Below, piece after piece: positions 44,093 to 52,444 of a DNA stretch of 64,000 nucleotides. The DNA lies in contig NZ_CP030118.1 of NCBI RefSeq assembly GCF_006968745.1, positions 4,645,904-4,709,903 on the forward strand, given 5' to 3'. Under the pieces are notes generated by a model. The model was not told where the DNA came from. It did not search any database and saw nothing but the letters and a program-made list of their open reading frames with translations. Position 1 is the stretch's first letter; each line of letters opens with the position of its first letter. Source of the DNA: Brasilonema sennae CENA114 (GTDB lineage: Bacteria > Cyanobacteriota > Cyanobacteriia > Cyanobacteriales > Nostocaceae). A program made the position numbers and the translations under genes.

Positions 44093-45532
44093 ATGCAAGA
44101 AAAGACTGTTAACCTAAAACGCGCCTACGCCTTAGATGCACTGCGTGGATTTGCAATTTTGGCAATGGTCTTATCAGGCACTATAAGGTATAAGATTTTG
44201 CCAGCTTGGATGTACCATGCTCAGGAGCCGCCACCTACCCATACATTTAATCCTAATCTGCCTGGGTTAACTTGGGTAGATACTGTATTTCCAATTTTCT
44301 TGTTTTGTCTGGGAGCAGCTATTCCTTTGGCGCTGTCGAGTCGTCTTGCTAAAGGATTTACTACAAAACAAGTTGTTTTATATATTCTTAAAAGAGGATT
44401 TCTCTTAGGAATCTTTGCAATACTACTTCAACATCTTAGACCATATACAATAAACCCAAATCCAACTGAACAAATATGGTGGATAGCTTTGTTGGGTTTT
44501 TTTATACTCTTTTTGATATTTGTTAGGTTATCTGTAAACCAACATTTGAGGCACTATATAAAATGGCTTTCTCTGAGTGCTTTTATCGCAGCAATTATCT
44601 TTATCTCTTTTATTCAATATCCAGATGGACGTGGATTCTCACTTTCAAGAAGTGATATTATCTTAATCGTTCTGACAAACATGGCGGTTTTTGGTTCACT
44701 TGCTTGGTTGATTACCAGAAATAATTTGTTGCTACGTCTAGGATTGTTAGGCTTATTGATTGCTTTACGGCTATCGGCTACTGTTAAACAAAGTTGGATT
44801 GCTATACTTTGGCACGCTTCACCAGTCCCTTGGATTTTTCACTCTGAATATTTACAGTATTTGTTTATTGTTATTCCTGGAACAATTATAGGAGATGTCA
44901 TTCTAAACTGGCTGCAAACTCCTACTAAAAATGAGGGAGATGAGGAAGTTAAATTTTCTTGGAAGAAGGTACGTTGTTTTGGCATCATTCTCATGATGTT
45001 GAGTCTTTGTTTGGCACTACTCATTGGCTTGCAGGCTAGGTGGTTATGGCAAACAACATCACTGAGTTTTGTTCTTTGTTCAATAAGTTGCTTTTTATTT
45101 GTCAATCCAGTAACTGACACAGAAAGGTTGCTGAAATCATTTTACCAATGGGGAATTTATTGGTTGGCGCTTGGCTTGCTTTTTGAACCGTTTGAGAATG
45201 GGATAAAGAAAGACCCTTCAACGTTGAGTTACTACTTTGTCACCACGGCGATCGCACTTTTTCTCCTGATTACCTTCACCATACTCCTAGATATCTTCAA
45301 ACAGCGAAAACTTCTGCAGTTGCTCATAGACAATGGACAAAATCCAATGATTGCCTATGTAGCATTTGCCAATCTTCTCTTGCCTATTCTGAGATTAACT
45401 CACATTGAACCGTTGATTCTAGAGTTTACAAATACCCCCTTGACAGGTTTTTTCAAAGGTGTCATTTATACGTTAGCGATCGCCTGTCTTGTGAGTCTTT
45501 TTACTAAGTTGAAGCTCTTTTGGAAAACTTAA
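44093..45532 (+). CDS. DUF5009 / heparan-alpha-glucosaminide acetyltransferase-like membrane protein
   Basis: A 479-residue protein with about eleven or twelve membrane segments. The N-terminus YALDALRGFAILAMVLSG is the hallmark of this family, and the following WVDTVFPIFLFCLGAAIPLAL fits HGSNAT/DUF5009 enzymes, which move acetyl groups across membranes onto sugars. In HGSNAT the active His is in an extracytoplasmic loop; here the WMYHAQEPPPTHTFNP loop between segments 1 and 2 offers His residues. It probably works with the deacetylase gene upstream. Substrate unknown. Confidence 0.8.
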   Translation: MQEKTVNLKRAYALDALRGFAILAMVLSGTIRYKILPAWMYHAQEPPPTHTFNPNLPGLTWVDTVFPIFLFCLGAAIPLALSSRLAKGFTTKQVVLYILKRGFLLGIFAILLQHLRPYTINPNPTEQIWWIALLGFFILFLIFVRLSVNQHLRHYIKWLSLSAFIAAIIFISFIQYPDGRGFSLSRSDIILIVLTNMAVFGSLAWLITRNNLLLRLGLLGLLIALRLSATVKQSWIAILWHASPVPWIFHSEYLQYLFIVIPGTIIGDVILNWLQTPTKNEGDEEVKFSWKKVRCFGIILMMLSLCLALLIGLQARWLWQTTSLSFVLCSISCFLFVNPVTDTERLLKSFYQWGIYWLALGLLFEPFENGIKKDPSTLSYYFVTTAIALFLLITFTILLDIFKQRKLLQLLIDNGQNPMIAYVAFANLLLPILRLTHIEPLILEFTNTPLTGFFKGVIYTLAIACLVSLFTKLKLFWKT

Positions 45533-45609
45533 TCGTTAAATATACTGCTTTAAGAAAAATTTAATTGTTCTTTTTTTTACTATAAATCGGTTATTATAAT
45601 TTCGGGTAA

Positions 45610-45704
45610 CTCAAATCTTGCACCTCATCCATAGTACGCCTGCCTTGAACTCAAGTTCGGAAATTTCTTTATTGGCGGACGAAAATTATGGTGCAAGATT
45701 TGAA
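45610..45704. repeat. MITE-like element, family B (short copy 3)
   Basis: 95 bases with inverted ends CTCAAATCTTGCACC and GGTGCAAGATTTG. The inside keeps GCCTTGAACTCAAGTTC and ATTGGCGGACGAAAAT in inverted order relative to copy 1; the central GTCCGTTTTAACGGAC part is absent. It lies between the acyltransferase and triple-repeat genes. Confidence 0.65.
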
Positions 45705-45766
45705 GTAATAAATTAACAATAACAAAAGCTTCAACGCTTCAAACTGTGCTATTAGGAGATGCATCA

Positions 45767-46756
45767 ATGGCAATTATTTTAAGAGTGACGACAAATACGA
45801 CTTTCAAGCAGGACTGGCAGCAACAATCATCAAATTTAGCACCACAAGATAAGTACGCAGCCACAGCAGGTCAGCAACTTCGCGTTACGTCCATTGACCG
45901 TAATACTCAAAAATATGGTGGTGACAACTGGCTAGTCACTTTTGAGCAACCACTTAAGCCAAATCAAGGTACAGCTAAAAGTACTTGGTACGTTTATGCA
46001 CCTCATGTACAAGAATTATCAGGTGTTCCATCAAATTCAATCACTCTAAGAACAAGGACAAGTACAACTTTCAAGCAAGACTGGCAGCAACAATCATCAA
46101 ATTTAGCACTACAAGACAAGTATTTCGCTCAAGTAGGTCAGCAATTTCGCGTTTCATCTATAGATCGCAATGCCTCCAGATATGGTGGTGACCACTGGAA
46201 AGTCACATTCGTGCAACCACTTCAACCCAATCAAGGACAAGCCAAGAGCACTTGGTACGTTTATGCACCTGATGTACAATTATTCAGCAATGTATCAACC
46301 TCACCTTTCCTCAGAGTCAGAACAAGTACAACTTTCAAGCAAGACTGGCAGCAACAATCATCAAATTTAGCACTACAAGATAAGTACGCAGCCACAGCAG
46401 GTCAGCAATTGCGTGTTTCATCTATTGATCGCAATGCCTCCAGATATGGTGGCGACCACTGGAAAGTCACATTCGTGCAGCCACTTCAACCCAATCAGGG
46501 ACAAGCCAAGAGTACCTGGTACGTTTATGTGCCTGATGTCATATACGAATCGCCTGTCTCTCAGTCTGACAGGGGGACAGTGCCTAATCAGATCAACATC
46601 ATCCAGTATCTGCGGCAGCAAATACAGGGGAACACCTCTATTAATAAGCCTGTAACAGAAATGAGTCTGCTTTCTCCCTCCTGGATTTATCTCATCTGCT
46701 TTCTGTGTACCTCTGCGGTTCGTTTTAAAAAATTTTGGAAAAGTCAAGAAAAATGA
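45767..46756 (+). CDS. Protein of three ~88-residue repeats, function unknown
   Basis: About 329 residues; ATG 45767 has AGGAGA nine bases upstream. There are three tandem units of 88-89 residues, each with TTFKQDWQQQSSNLA, QDKYAATAGQQLRV, SSIDRNASRYGGDHW, KVTFVQPLQPNQG and STWYVYAPDVQ. Units 2 and 3 are almost identical at the DNA level. Each looks like a small beta-barrel (SH3-like pattern of short strands ending in a WYVY strand). No signal peptide. The last ~40 residues (WIYLICFLCTSAVRFKKFW) read into a dispersed repeat, so the original C-terminus may be lost, possibly when the IS element arrived 80 bases downstream. Confidence 0.7.
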   Translation: MAIILRVTTNTTFKQDWQQQSSNLAPQDKYAATAGQQLRVTSIDRNTQKYGGDNWLVTFEQPLKPNQGTAKSTWYVYAPHVQELSGVPSNSITLRTRTSTTFKQDWQQQSSNLALQDKYFAQVGQQFRVSSIDRNASRYGGDHWKVTFVQPLQPNQGQAKSTWYVYAPDVQLFSNVSTSPFLRVRTSTTFKQDWQQQSSNLALQDKYAATAGQQLRVSSIDRNASRYGGDHWKVTFVQPLQPNQGQAKSTWYVYVPDVIYESPVSQSDRGTVPNQINIIQYLRQQIQGNTSINKPVTEMSLLSPSWIYLICFLCTSAVRFKKFWKSQEK

Positions 46757-46761
46757 AAATG

Positions 46762-46817
46762 AAACCACAGATGAACCTTACCCGAGAAGAGCATCTACCT
46801 ATCTGCATCTGTGGTTT
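46762..46817 (+). terminator. Hairpin after the triple-repeat gene
   Basis: Perfect 12-base arms, AAACCACAGATG and CATCTGTGGTTT, 32 bases apart, starting six bases after the stop. The arms are part of a common cyanobacterial repeat; there is no T-run. Confidence 0.4.
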
Positions 46818-46937
46818 GAGATTATAGTTCCACTATAGGGTGGGCATTACAACGCCAGCCCTTTCAACGCGAACAAATGAACTAGGATTTTGAAATCTAA
46901 AACCCTGTGCCAGTCAGGAATCTGAGGTACAACTTCG

Positions 46938-48332
46938 ATGTATCCTCAAGATATAAGGGCGAGTTTGGGTGTCAAGATGCTACGCTCCATTTTTGAACAA
47001 TTTGTCCAAGAAAGTCCAGTAAGTGTAATGGCACGAGGATTAATGGAGCGTGTATTTGCCCCGGAACGGATGGATAAATTATTTGAAACTCACGCGAAAG
47101 TACAGCACCAGCAAGAATTACTATTTTCCAGCCAAGTAGATTTGATGAGTTTGGTGGTGTGTGGAATTCAAAAATCGGTTCATGCCGCCTATAAAGCCAG
47201 AGCAACAAACCTGATTGTGAGCACCACAGCACTATATAAAAAGCTCTGCGGTGTAGAACTGAGTGTGAGTCAAGCATTGGTAAGAGAAACAGCGAGCGAT
47301 TTGCGAGTGCTAATTGAAATCATGGGTGGAGAACAGCCAAATCCACTACCAGGATATCGGCATAAAATTGTAGATGGGACTTGTTTGGCTGCTACAGACC
47401 ATCGATTAGATGCAATTCGTTTATTTGCAGCTAAAGCTTTGCCAGGTAAAGCAATAGTTGTATTAGATCCACTATCAAAACTGGTAATAGATATTATTCT
47501 TTGTCAAGATGGTCATGCAAATGAGCGGAGTTTATTTGATAATGTGCTGTCTGGTGTACAACCAAACGATGTTTGGACTGGAGACCGGAATTTTTGCACA
47601 GCCAAGTTTCTGTGGACGATTGCACAGCAAAAAGCTTTCTTTGTGATTCGGCAACATGGGTCTTTAGGTTGGACAGAACTGAGCACCTTAAGAGCTTTGG
47701 GTCAAACCGATACAGGAAATCTTTTTGAGCAGTGCATCGAAATTTGTTACGAGGGAAATCGTTTAAAATGCCGACGAGTTGTGCTGAAGTTGTTTGTGCC
47801 AACACGAGACAAAGAATGGGAAATAGCGATTTTGACAAACTTACCCTTAAGCCACGCTGATGCGGCAAAAATAGCCGAGTTATATCGTAATCGTTGGAGT
47901 CTAGAAACCCTTTTTCAAACCGTAACTGAAAATTTTAACGCCGAAATTCAAACGTTAGCCTATCCTAAAGCTGCCCTGTTCTCGTTTTCGATGGCGTTAG
48001 TAACATACAACATTCTCGCCACTCTAAAAGCCGCCTTAGGAAGCGTACATGGCATCGCCAAAATTGATGCAGGTTTGTCTGATTTCTACTTAGTAGATGA
48101 AATTCAAGGCACATATCGCGGGATGATGATTGCTATTCCATCCCAGCAGTGGGAAATATTCAGGACATATTCTTTAGACCAAATGGGACAACTTTTACAA
48201 CAGCTGGCGACTGGCGTGAATCTCAAACGTTTTCTCAAAGCCATAAGAAGTCCGAAGAAAAAACGCCAACCTTTAATTGTTGATCATAGACATCGTCATG
48301 TTTCGACTGCACGCCTTTTAGATATCTATTGA
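46938..48332 (+). CDS. IS4-family transposase
   Basis: A 464-residue DDE transposase, apparently intact. An N-terminal helical region (about 1-110) is followed by the RNase H-like core: first Asp in HKIVDGTCLAATDHRL, second in VWTGDRNFCTAKF, and the Glu in the YRNRWSLETLFQ segment, the Y-(2)-R-(3)-E signature of IS4. An insertion domain rich in beta strands separates the second Asp and the Glu, as usual for the family. Encoded between the 44-bp inverted ends. Full length suggests it may still be mobile. Confidence 0.9.
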   Translation: MYPQDIRASLGVKMLRSIFEQFVQESPVSVMARGLMERVFAPERMDKLFETHAKVQHQQELLFSSQVDLMSLVVCGIQKSVHAAYKARATNLIVSTTALYKKLCGVELSVSQALVRETASDLRVLIEIMGGEQPNPLPGYRHKIVDGTCLAATDHRLDAIRLFAAKALPGKAIVVLDPLSKLVIDIILCQDGHANERSLFDNVLSGVQPNDVWTGDRNFCTAKFLWTIAQQKAFFVIRQHGSLGWTELSTLRALGQTDTGNLFEQCIEICYEGNRLKCRRVVLKLFVPTRDKEWEIAILTNLPLSHADAAKIAELYRNRWSLETLFQTVTENFNAEIQTLAYPKAALFSFSMALVTYNILATLKAALGSVHGIAKIDAGLSDFYLVDEIQGTYRGMMIAIPSQQWEIFRTYSLDQMGQLLQQLATGVNLKRFLKAIRSPKKKRQPLIVDHRHRHVSTARLLDIY

Positions 48333-48354
48333 GATAAGTAATCTTTTTTTGAGC

Positions 48355-48560
48355 CTGTCGCAGCGAAGCGGTTCGCAGCGCGTTGCGGGGGTTCCCCCCG
48401 TTGTAGCGACTGCGAACCCGAAGGGTGAGTGACCGCCACGACAGGCGATGCCGCTTCACTCGCTATTTTGATAGCGGCGGTCGCTCAGCGACAGGCAACG
48501 GGGGGAGTCCTGAGGGAGGGCGCAGCCCCCCTCGTGCCTCCTGGAGACAACTCGAGCATT
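48355..48560. repeat. GC-rich dispersed repeat inside the IS element
   Basis: About 200 bases between the transposase stop and the right end, including CGCAGCGAAGCGGTTCGCAG, GTTGCGGGGGTTCCCCCCG and CGAACCCGAAGGGTGAGTGA. It belongs to the same class as repeats at 27290-27600 and 62255-62500. It appears to have inserted into the IS or been captured by it. Confidence 0.7.
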
Positions 48561-48798
48561 TCCGCTTGTTCGCTCATCACACCTTTTGCTCACGCCTAAG
48601 CGAAGTTTCTACTGTCGATGGCGATCGCCGATTTTTAGTCTCAACTCCACTCATAACTCTCAGAGTTAACACACGCTAAAATTGGTCGAAAATATCTATT
48701 TTCCTACTCATCTGCAACTTGTGTCATTGGAATGACTCACTAGTTCATTTGTTCGCGTTGAAAGGGCTGGCATTACAACGCCCACACTACTTGAGAGA

Positions 48799-49422
48799 TT
48801 ACCAACCAGCCACAGCTTGCGCTATGGCTTCATGTGCTTTTGCAAAAGACTGCTGGCGAACTTCATCACCTCCACTGAGGTTTTCCACATTAATGTATGT
48901 AATGTCTGTAATTCCAAGAAATCCAAAAATCGCGCTGAGATAGGGTTCCTGATAATTGTAGGGTGCAGCGAAGCTTCCTGGAGAAAAGTCACCACCACGA
49001 GCCGTGATAATCAGCATCTTTTTACCTTCAACCAGCCCTTTAAAGCCACCTTGCTCGGTTACAGCGACGGTGCGACCAATGCGAACAATCTGGTCAATGT
49101 AAGCTTTGAAGGTAGAGGGGACATTGAAATTATACATCGGCACACCGAAGACGTAGCGGTCAGCCGCAAAAAATTCATCAACTAAGGTGTTTGACAATTC
49201 AATTGCCTTAGCTAGCTCAGGTGTGTGAGTATCTGGTGGTGTAAAAGCAGCAGCGATCCACGGCTCGTCTACATGAGGAATTGTATTATGACCAATATCC
49301 CGGTAGGTGACTTTATCTGCGGGATGGGCATTTTTCCAAGCTGTGATAAACTCACCAGAAAACTTGCGGGAGAAAGAACGTTCTCCACGAGGACTAGAGT
49401 CAATATGTAAGATATGTGCCAT
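48799..49422 (-). CDS. azoR: FMN-dependent NADH-azoreductase
   Basis: A 207-residue flavodoxin-fold reductase. The N-terminal FMN phosphate loop is DSSPRGERSFSRKF, followed by GVPMYNFNVPSTFKAYID and the ITARGGDFSPG block, both diagnostic of AzoR. It reduces azo compounds and quinones with NADH, and helps against thiol and quinone stress. The stop lies 13 bases from the right end of the IS element, which therefore sits just downstream without cutting the gene. An HxlR regulator, a common partner of azoR/quinone reductase genes, is 0.7 kb upstream, divergently oriented beyond a gene remnant. Confidence 0.92.
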   Translation of the reverse strand: MAHILHIDSSPRGERSFSRKFSGEFITAWKNAHPADKVTYRDIGHNTIPHVDEPWIAAAFTPPDTHTPELAKAIELSNTLVDEFFAADRYVFGVPMYNFNVPSTFKAYIDQIVRIGRTVAVTEQGGFKGLVEGKKMLIITARGGDFSPGSFAAPYNYQEPYLSAIFGFLGITDITYINVENLSGGDEVRQQSFAKAHEAIAQAVAGW

Positions 49423-49619
49423 TAATCAATTTCCAATAGCAAACAGTAGATTTGGGATTGGTGACTGGGTTCGTTGATTACGCAGAAACGCAACTACGAA
49501 CCAGTCCTTATTTGTCGTTCAACTTTTTATCCGTACTAACTGTAAACTATGTCAAGTTAAAATGAGAAGTAGGCACTTTCAAGAAACACGCTTAACAGGG
49601 AACGCTTAACAGGAATGTT

Positions 49620-50069
49620 TATGAAAAAACGCAGCAGTGGAGTCAGGCAGAAAAATTAACCTCAGAAGCACTCCAGTTAGCGCAACGAAGTAACGCAGCC
49701 GATAGCGCCTATCTTTGGCAGTGGCAGTTGGGACGGGTGCTGAAAGCTCAAGGGAAAAACACAGGTGCGATCGCAGCTTATAAACAAGCAGTCGCCACAA
49801 TCAAATCTCTGCGAACAGATTTAGCGGCGGCGAGTCCAGATTTACAGTTTTCTTTCCGCTATGCTGTTGAGCCAATTCACCGTCAACTCGTCGGACTCTT
49901 GGTGAACTCGAATAAACCCGATGACTTGAAGGTGGCGCGGGATGTTATTGAAGCATTACAATTGGTCGAACTGGATAACTTCTTCCGGGAAGCATGTCTG
50001 AATAGAAATCCAGTTCAGATCAGCCTTTTTTCTCTCCCCCTACTTCCCCTACCTCCCCTACCTCAATAG
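49620..50069 (+). pseudogene. Remnant of a TPR/CHAT-domain protein
   Basis: The open frame from 49620 (no start) gives YEKTQQWSQAEKLTSEALQL and then LGRVLKAQGKNTGAIAAYKQAVATIKSLR, a TPR pair. RYAVEPIHRQLVGLL and LQLVELDNFFREACL follow, the linker that precedes the CHAT protease in large cyanobacterial proteins. After about 50017 the sequence breaks into Pro/Leu filler from a C-rich repeat. The N-terminal TPR array and the entire CHAT domain are missing. A GTG-type start at 49728 is artificial. Confidence 0.7.
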
Positions 50070-50160
50070 AAAATTTCTTAACTGAACCGTATTGCTCTAC
50101 TCCCTTCCTTCATATCGCTTTTAGTCTAAACTCCAATAAGGTAGTTACCCAACAAAAACT

Positions 50161-50514
50161 ATGAAAGCTGAAGCACAAAACCATAGCCGACTAACTTGTG
50201 AAGTAGAAACCACACTAAAAGTCATTGGTGGACGCTGGAAGGTTTTGATTATAAGAGAATTAATGGATGGTGTGAAACGCTTTGGTGAATTACAGCGATC
50301 TTTAAATGGAATTACTCAAAAAATGCTAACTCAACAACTCAGGGAAATGGAGGAAGATGGGGTTATTGATCGCAAAGTTTACGCGCAAATTCCTCCAAAA
50401 GTAGAGTACTCTTTAACACCTTTAGGAGAAAGTCTTCAACCAATTCTCTATGCAATGCACGAGTGGGGTGTCAAGCATTTATCTGAAATAAATAATAAAA
50501 AGCAAAATATTTGA
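50161..50514 (+). CDS. HxlR-family transcriptional regulator
   Basis: A 117-residue winged-helix protein with the family signature CEVETTLKVIGGRWKVLIIRELMDG, then RFGELQRSLNGITQKMLTQQLREMEEDGVIDRK and a VEYSLTPLGESLQPIL end, shown here as the blocks VIGGRWKVLIIRELM, GITQKMLTQQLREME and VEYSLTPLGESL. One Cys (residue 13) sits at the position used for redox or electrophile sensing in HxlR relatives such as YodB/HypR. Likely target: azoR, 0.7 kb away (inference). Confidence 0.88.
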   Translation: MKAEAQNHSRLTCEVETTLKVIGGRWKVLIIRELMDGVKRFGELQRSLNGITQKMLTQQLREMEEDGVIDRKVYAQIPPKVEYSLTPLGESLQPILYAMHEWGVKHLSEINNKKQNI

Positions 50515-50575
50515 GCGCTGGGCTATTTTCGTTCATTCCTAAGAATTCTAAAGCACACAAGACTCATAAAATTCT

Positions 50576-50968
50576 TCACTCCAATTGTAAATATTCAATT
50601 GCAGCCTCTACTTTTGACGGATATCCCTCAGCAAATCTTTCAAACCAAAGTCCTTCTAAAGACAAGGGATCTAATTTTGCGAGCCAATCTTCAGCTTGCT
50701 TTTTCAACTCCTCTAATTTTTTCGCCTGAAGTTGTTCTTGTTGGATTCGTTCTTGTTCTTGTTCTTGCTGTTTTTGTGCTTGTTCAGCTAAATCTTTTTG
50801 TTCAAAATCAGCTTTGACTTCGGCTAATAATTTATCTATCAAGAAATTTGATTTCTCTTCCATTTTGCTGACTGGTTTAATTAAATTTGCTTTTAGCTGA
50901 TGCTGTTGAGGTTTTTGTTCCTCATATTCAGCTTTCATCTCAGCTAAAAGTTTATCAAGAGAATCCAT
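50576..50968 (-). CDS. Hypothetical coiled-coil protein linked to vWA genes
   Basis: A 130-residue, highly charged protein, family not recognised. It begins with two similar segments (LDKLLAEMKAEYEEQK and IDKLLAEVKADFEQKD). A Gln/Glu-rich coiled coil (about 62-92) follows, and an ordered C-terminus WLAKLDPLSLEGLWFERFAEG with several aromatic residues, likely a binding module. The gene is the last of three on this strand after two vWA genes (71 bases after the nearer), suggesting a common unit. No signal peptide or membrane segment. Confidence 0.65.
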   Translation of the reverse strand: MDSLDKLLAEMKAEYEEQKPQQHQLKANLIKPVSKMEEKSNFLIDKLLAEVKADFEQKDLAEQAQKQQEQEQERIQQEQLQAKKLEELKKQAEDWLAKLDPLSLEGLWFERFAEGYPSKVEAAIEYLQLE

Positions 50969-51039
50969 GTTCTGAAATCCTCCGTAACTACTCCAAATTC
51001 AGTTTGCTCCTCAATCCCATGAAAAATCACCACAAATGC

Positions 51040-51645
51040 TTAATCATTAATAGCGTTGAGCAGTACTTCTGATAAAGTCAGATCTTCCATATCTTCTATG
51101 GTGATGGTGTCGCAGATATCGAACTTTGCACCAGCCCCTTGCAGTTCATCATCTAATACTTTGAGAAAGCGAGTCGCTTGAGCATCTGTACCTACTTGAA
51201 TAAAAGAAATAGCAAGTTCTTCATCTCGATCCATATGGCGAGAAGCTTCAATAATTACCTTCATAACTGCTTTACGATCATCTGGTTCACCATCAGTCAC
51301 CACTAAAATAGTTTCACCATTTACCTGAGTTGCACCCGCAGCTTTGCGTTGAAAGTAGTTATCGGTTGCGTGTTTCAGCACACCTGCCAAGTCAGTTGTA
51401 CCAGAAGGATCATTTTCTTGGAAAATTTGCAATACTTTGCTTGATGTCACATTTTCATAGCGCTTGAAGCGTCCAGAAAACAGATAAACAGTGATACCAT
51501 CTGGGTCAAGTTGTTCGCATTTACTCGCCAAGGCAAAAGTAGATTCTTGTGCAGCAACCCATCTGCTTCTACTACCCTTTTGGTCTTGAGTTGCCATACT
51601 ACCACTTTTGTCGATAATTAAAGTATAGTCACGATTGTCTAGCAT
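51040..51645 (-). CDS. vWA-domain protein (copy 1)
   Basis: A 201-residue protein that is one von Willebrand factor A domain. The metal-ion-dependent adhesion site is complete: D12-x-S14-x-S16 (IIDKSGSM), Thr in SGTTDLAG, and Asp in VVTDGEPDD. No signal peptide, so it is cytoplasmic. Proteins of this size resemble TerY-like vWA factors that scaffold other proteins. It is closely related to the gene at 51839-52444 on the same strand. An STRR array separates the two, so the copy arose by duplication or the array came later. Confidence 0.85.
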   Translation of the reverse strand: MLDNRDYTLIIDKSGSMATQDQKGSRSRWVAAQESTFALASKCEQLDPDGITVYLFSGRFKRYENVTSSKVLQIFQENDPSGTTDLAGVLKHATDNYFQRKAAGATQVNGETILVVTDGEPDDRKAVMKVIIEASRHMDRDEELAISFIQVGTDAQATRFLKVLDDELQGAGAKFDICDTITIEDMEDLTLSEVLLNAIND

Positions 51646-51663
51646 TTTTCAATTCTCCCTATT

Positions 51664-51785
51664 TGTTATCAGTTATCAGTTATCAGTTACCAGTTACCAG
51701 TTATCAGTTATCAGTTACCAGTTATCAGTTACCAGTTATCAGTTATCAGTCGTTTACTGTTCACTGTTCACTGTTCCCTGTTAAG
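51664..51785. repeat. Heptamer STRR array between the vWA genes
   Basis: About twelve CAGTTAT/CAGTTAC units followed by GTTCACT and GTTCCCT variants and a TTAAGCGTTCCC end. It fills most of the 193-base spacer between the two vWA genes. Confidence 0.9.
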
Positions 51786-51838
51786 CGTTCCCTTATCACT
51801 CATCAGTTATTAATAACGAACAAAGGACAAAAAACTGA

Positions 51839-52444
51839 TTAATCAGTCACCGCATTCATTAACACATCAGCAAGGCTCATATCTTCGAGATCATCCAAGG
51901 TTATTGTGTCGCAGATGTCAAATTTAGCACCAATATCTTGCATTTGGTCATCCAAAGCTTTGAGAAACTTGGTTGCTTGAGGATCTGAGCCTATTTGAAT
52001 TAAAGAAATTCCCAATTCTTCATCACGTTCCATCTGACGCGATGCATTAATTATTACCTCAAAGACTGCTTTACGGTCATCTGGTTCACCATCGGTGATC
52101 ACTAGAATTGTTTCGCCATTGGGCTTGGCTTGACCTGCAGCTTTGCGCTGAAAGTAGTGATTGGTTGCATCTTTGAGTACACCTGCTAAATTTGTCGTGC
52201 CACCAGGATCATTTTCTAGAAAAATTTGTGCCACTTTCGCTGAAGTGACATCATCGTAACGTTTAAATTTACCGGCAAATACATAAATTGTGATGCCGTC
52301 AGGGTCAAATTGCTCACACTTCCTTGCCAGTGCGAGTGTAGATTCTTGAGCCATTTCCCAGCGACTTCTACCACCAACTTGGTCTGGAGTAGACATGCTG
52401 CCGCTTTTATCAATAATTAATGTGTAATCGCGATCGCTCATCAT
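51839..52444 (-). CDS. vWA-domain protein (copy 2)
   Basis: A 201-residue paralogue of the neighbouring vWA protein with the same length and an intact metal site (D12, S14, S16; TTNLAG; ITDGEPDD). The alignment runs without gaps from RDYTLIIDKSGSM to the ends LSEVLLNAIND and LADVLMNAVTD. Differences are concentrated on the surface (for example around residues 47-66), so the two may bind different partners or form a heterodimer. The start ATG 52444 overlaps a HIP1 site (GCGATCGC) just inside the gene. It is first of the three-gene group read leftward. Confidence 0.85.
   Translation of the reverse strand: MMSDRDYTLIIDKSGSMSTPDQVGGRSRWEMAQESTLALARKCEQFDPDGITIYVFAGKFKRYDDVTSAKVAQIFLENDPGGTTNLAGVLKDATNHYFQRKAAGQAKPNGETILVITDGEPDDRKAVFEVIINASRQMERDEELGISLIQIGSDPQATKFLKALDDQMQDIGAKFDICDTITLDDLEDMSLADVLMNAVTD

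Larger units (their letters stand above)
46836..48789 (+). mobile_element. IS4-like insertion sequence with 44-bp inverted ends
   Basis: The left end (46840-46883, GTGGGCATTACAACGCCAGC...) and right end (48742-48785) are inverted repeats of about 44 bases. The outer GTGGGC and inner CCAGCCCTTTCAACGCGAAC blocks match perfectly. The ends may extend to TAGGGTGGGC and TAGTGTGGGC (46836 and 48789). CACTA occurs on both sides but overlaps the right end, so the target duplication is not settled. The element holds one transposase gene and about 400 bases of non-coding passenger DNA. Total about 1.95 kb. Confidence 0.85.

Noticed and set aside
46831..48789. CACTA as target-site duplication of the IS4-like element
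   Set aside because: The right copy overlaps the terminal repeat, so the duplication is not certain.
51664..51785. Regular repeats considered as a CRISPR array
   Set aside because: The unit is 7 bases without spacers; it is an STRR array, like four others in the window.
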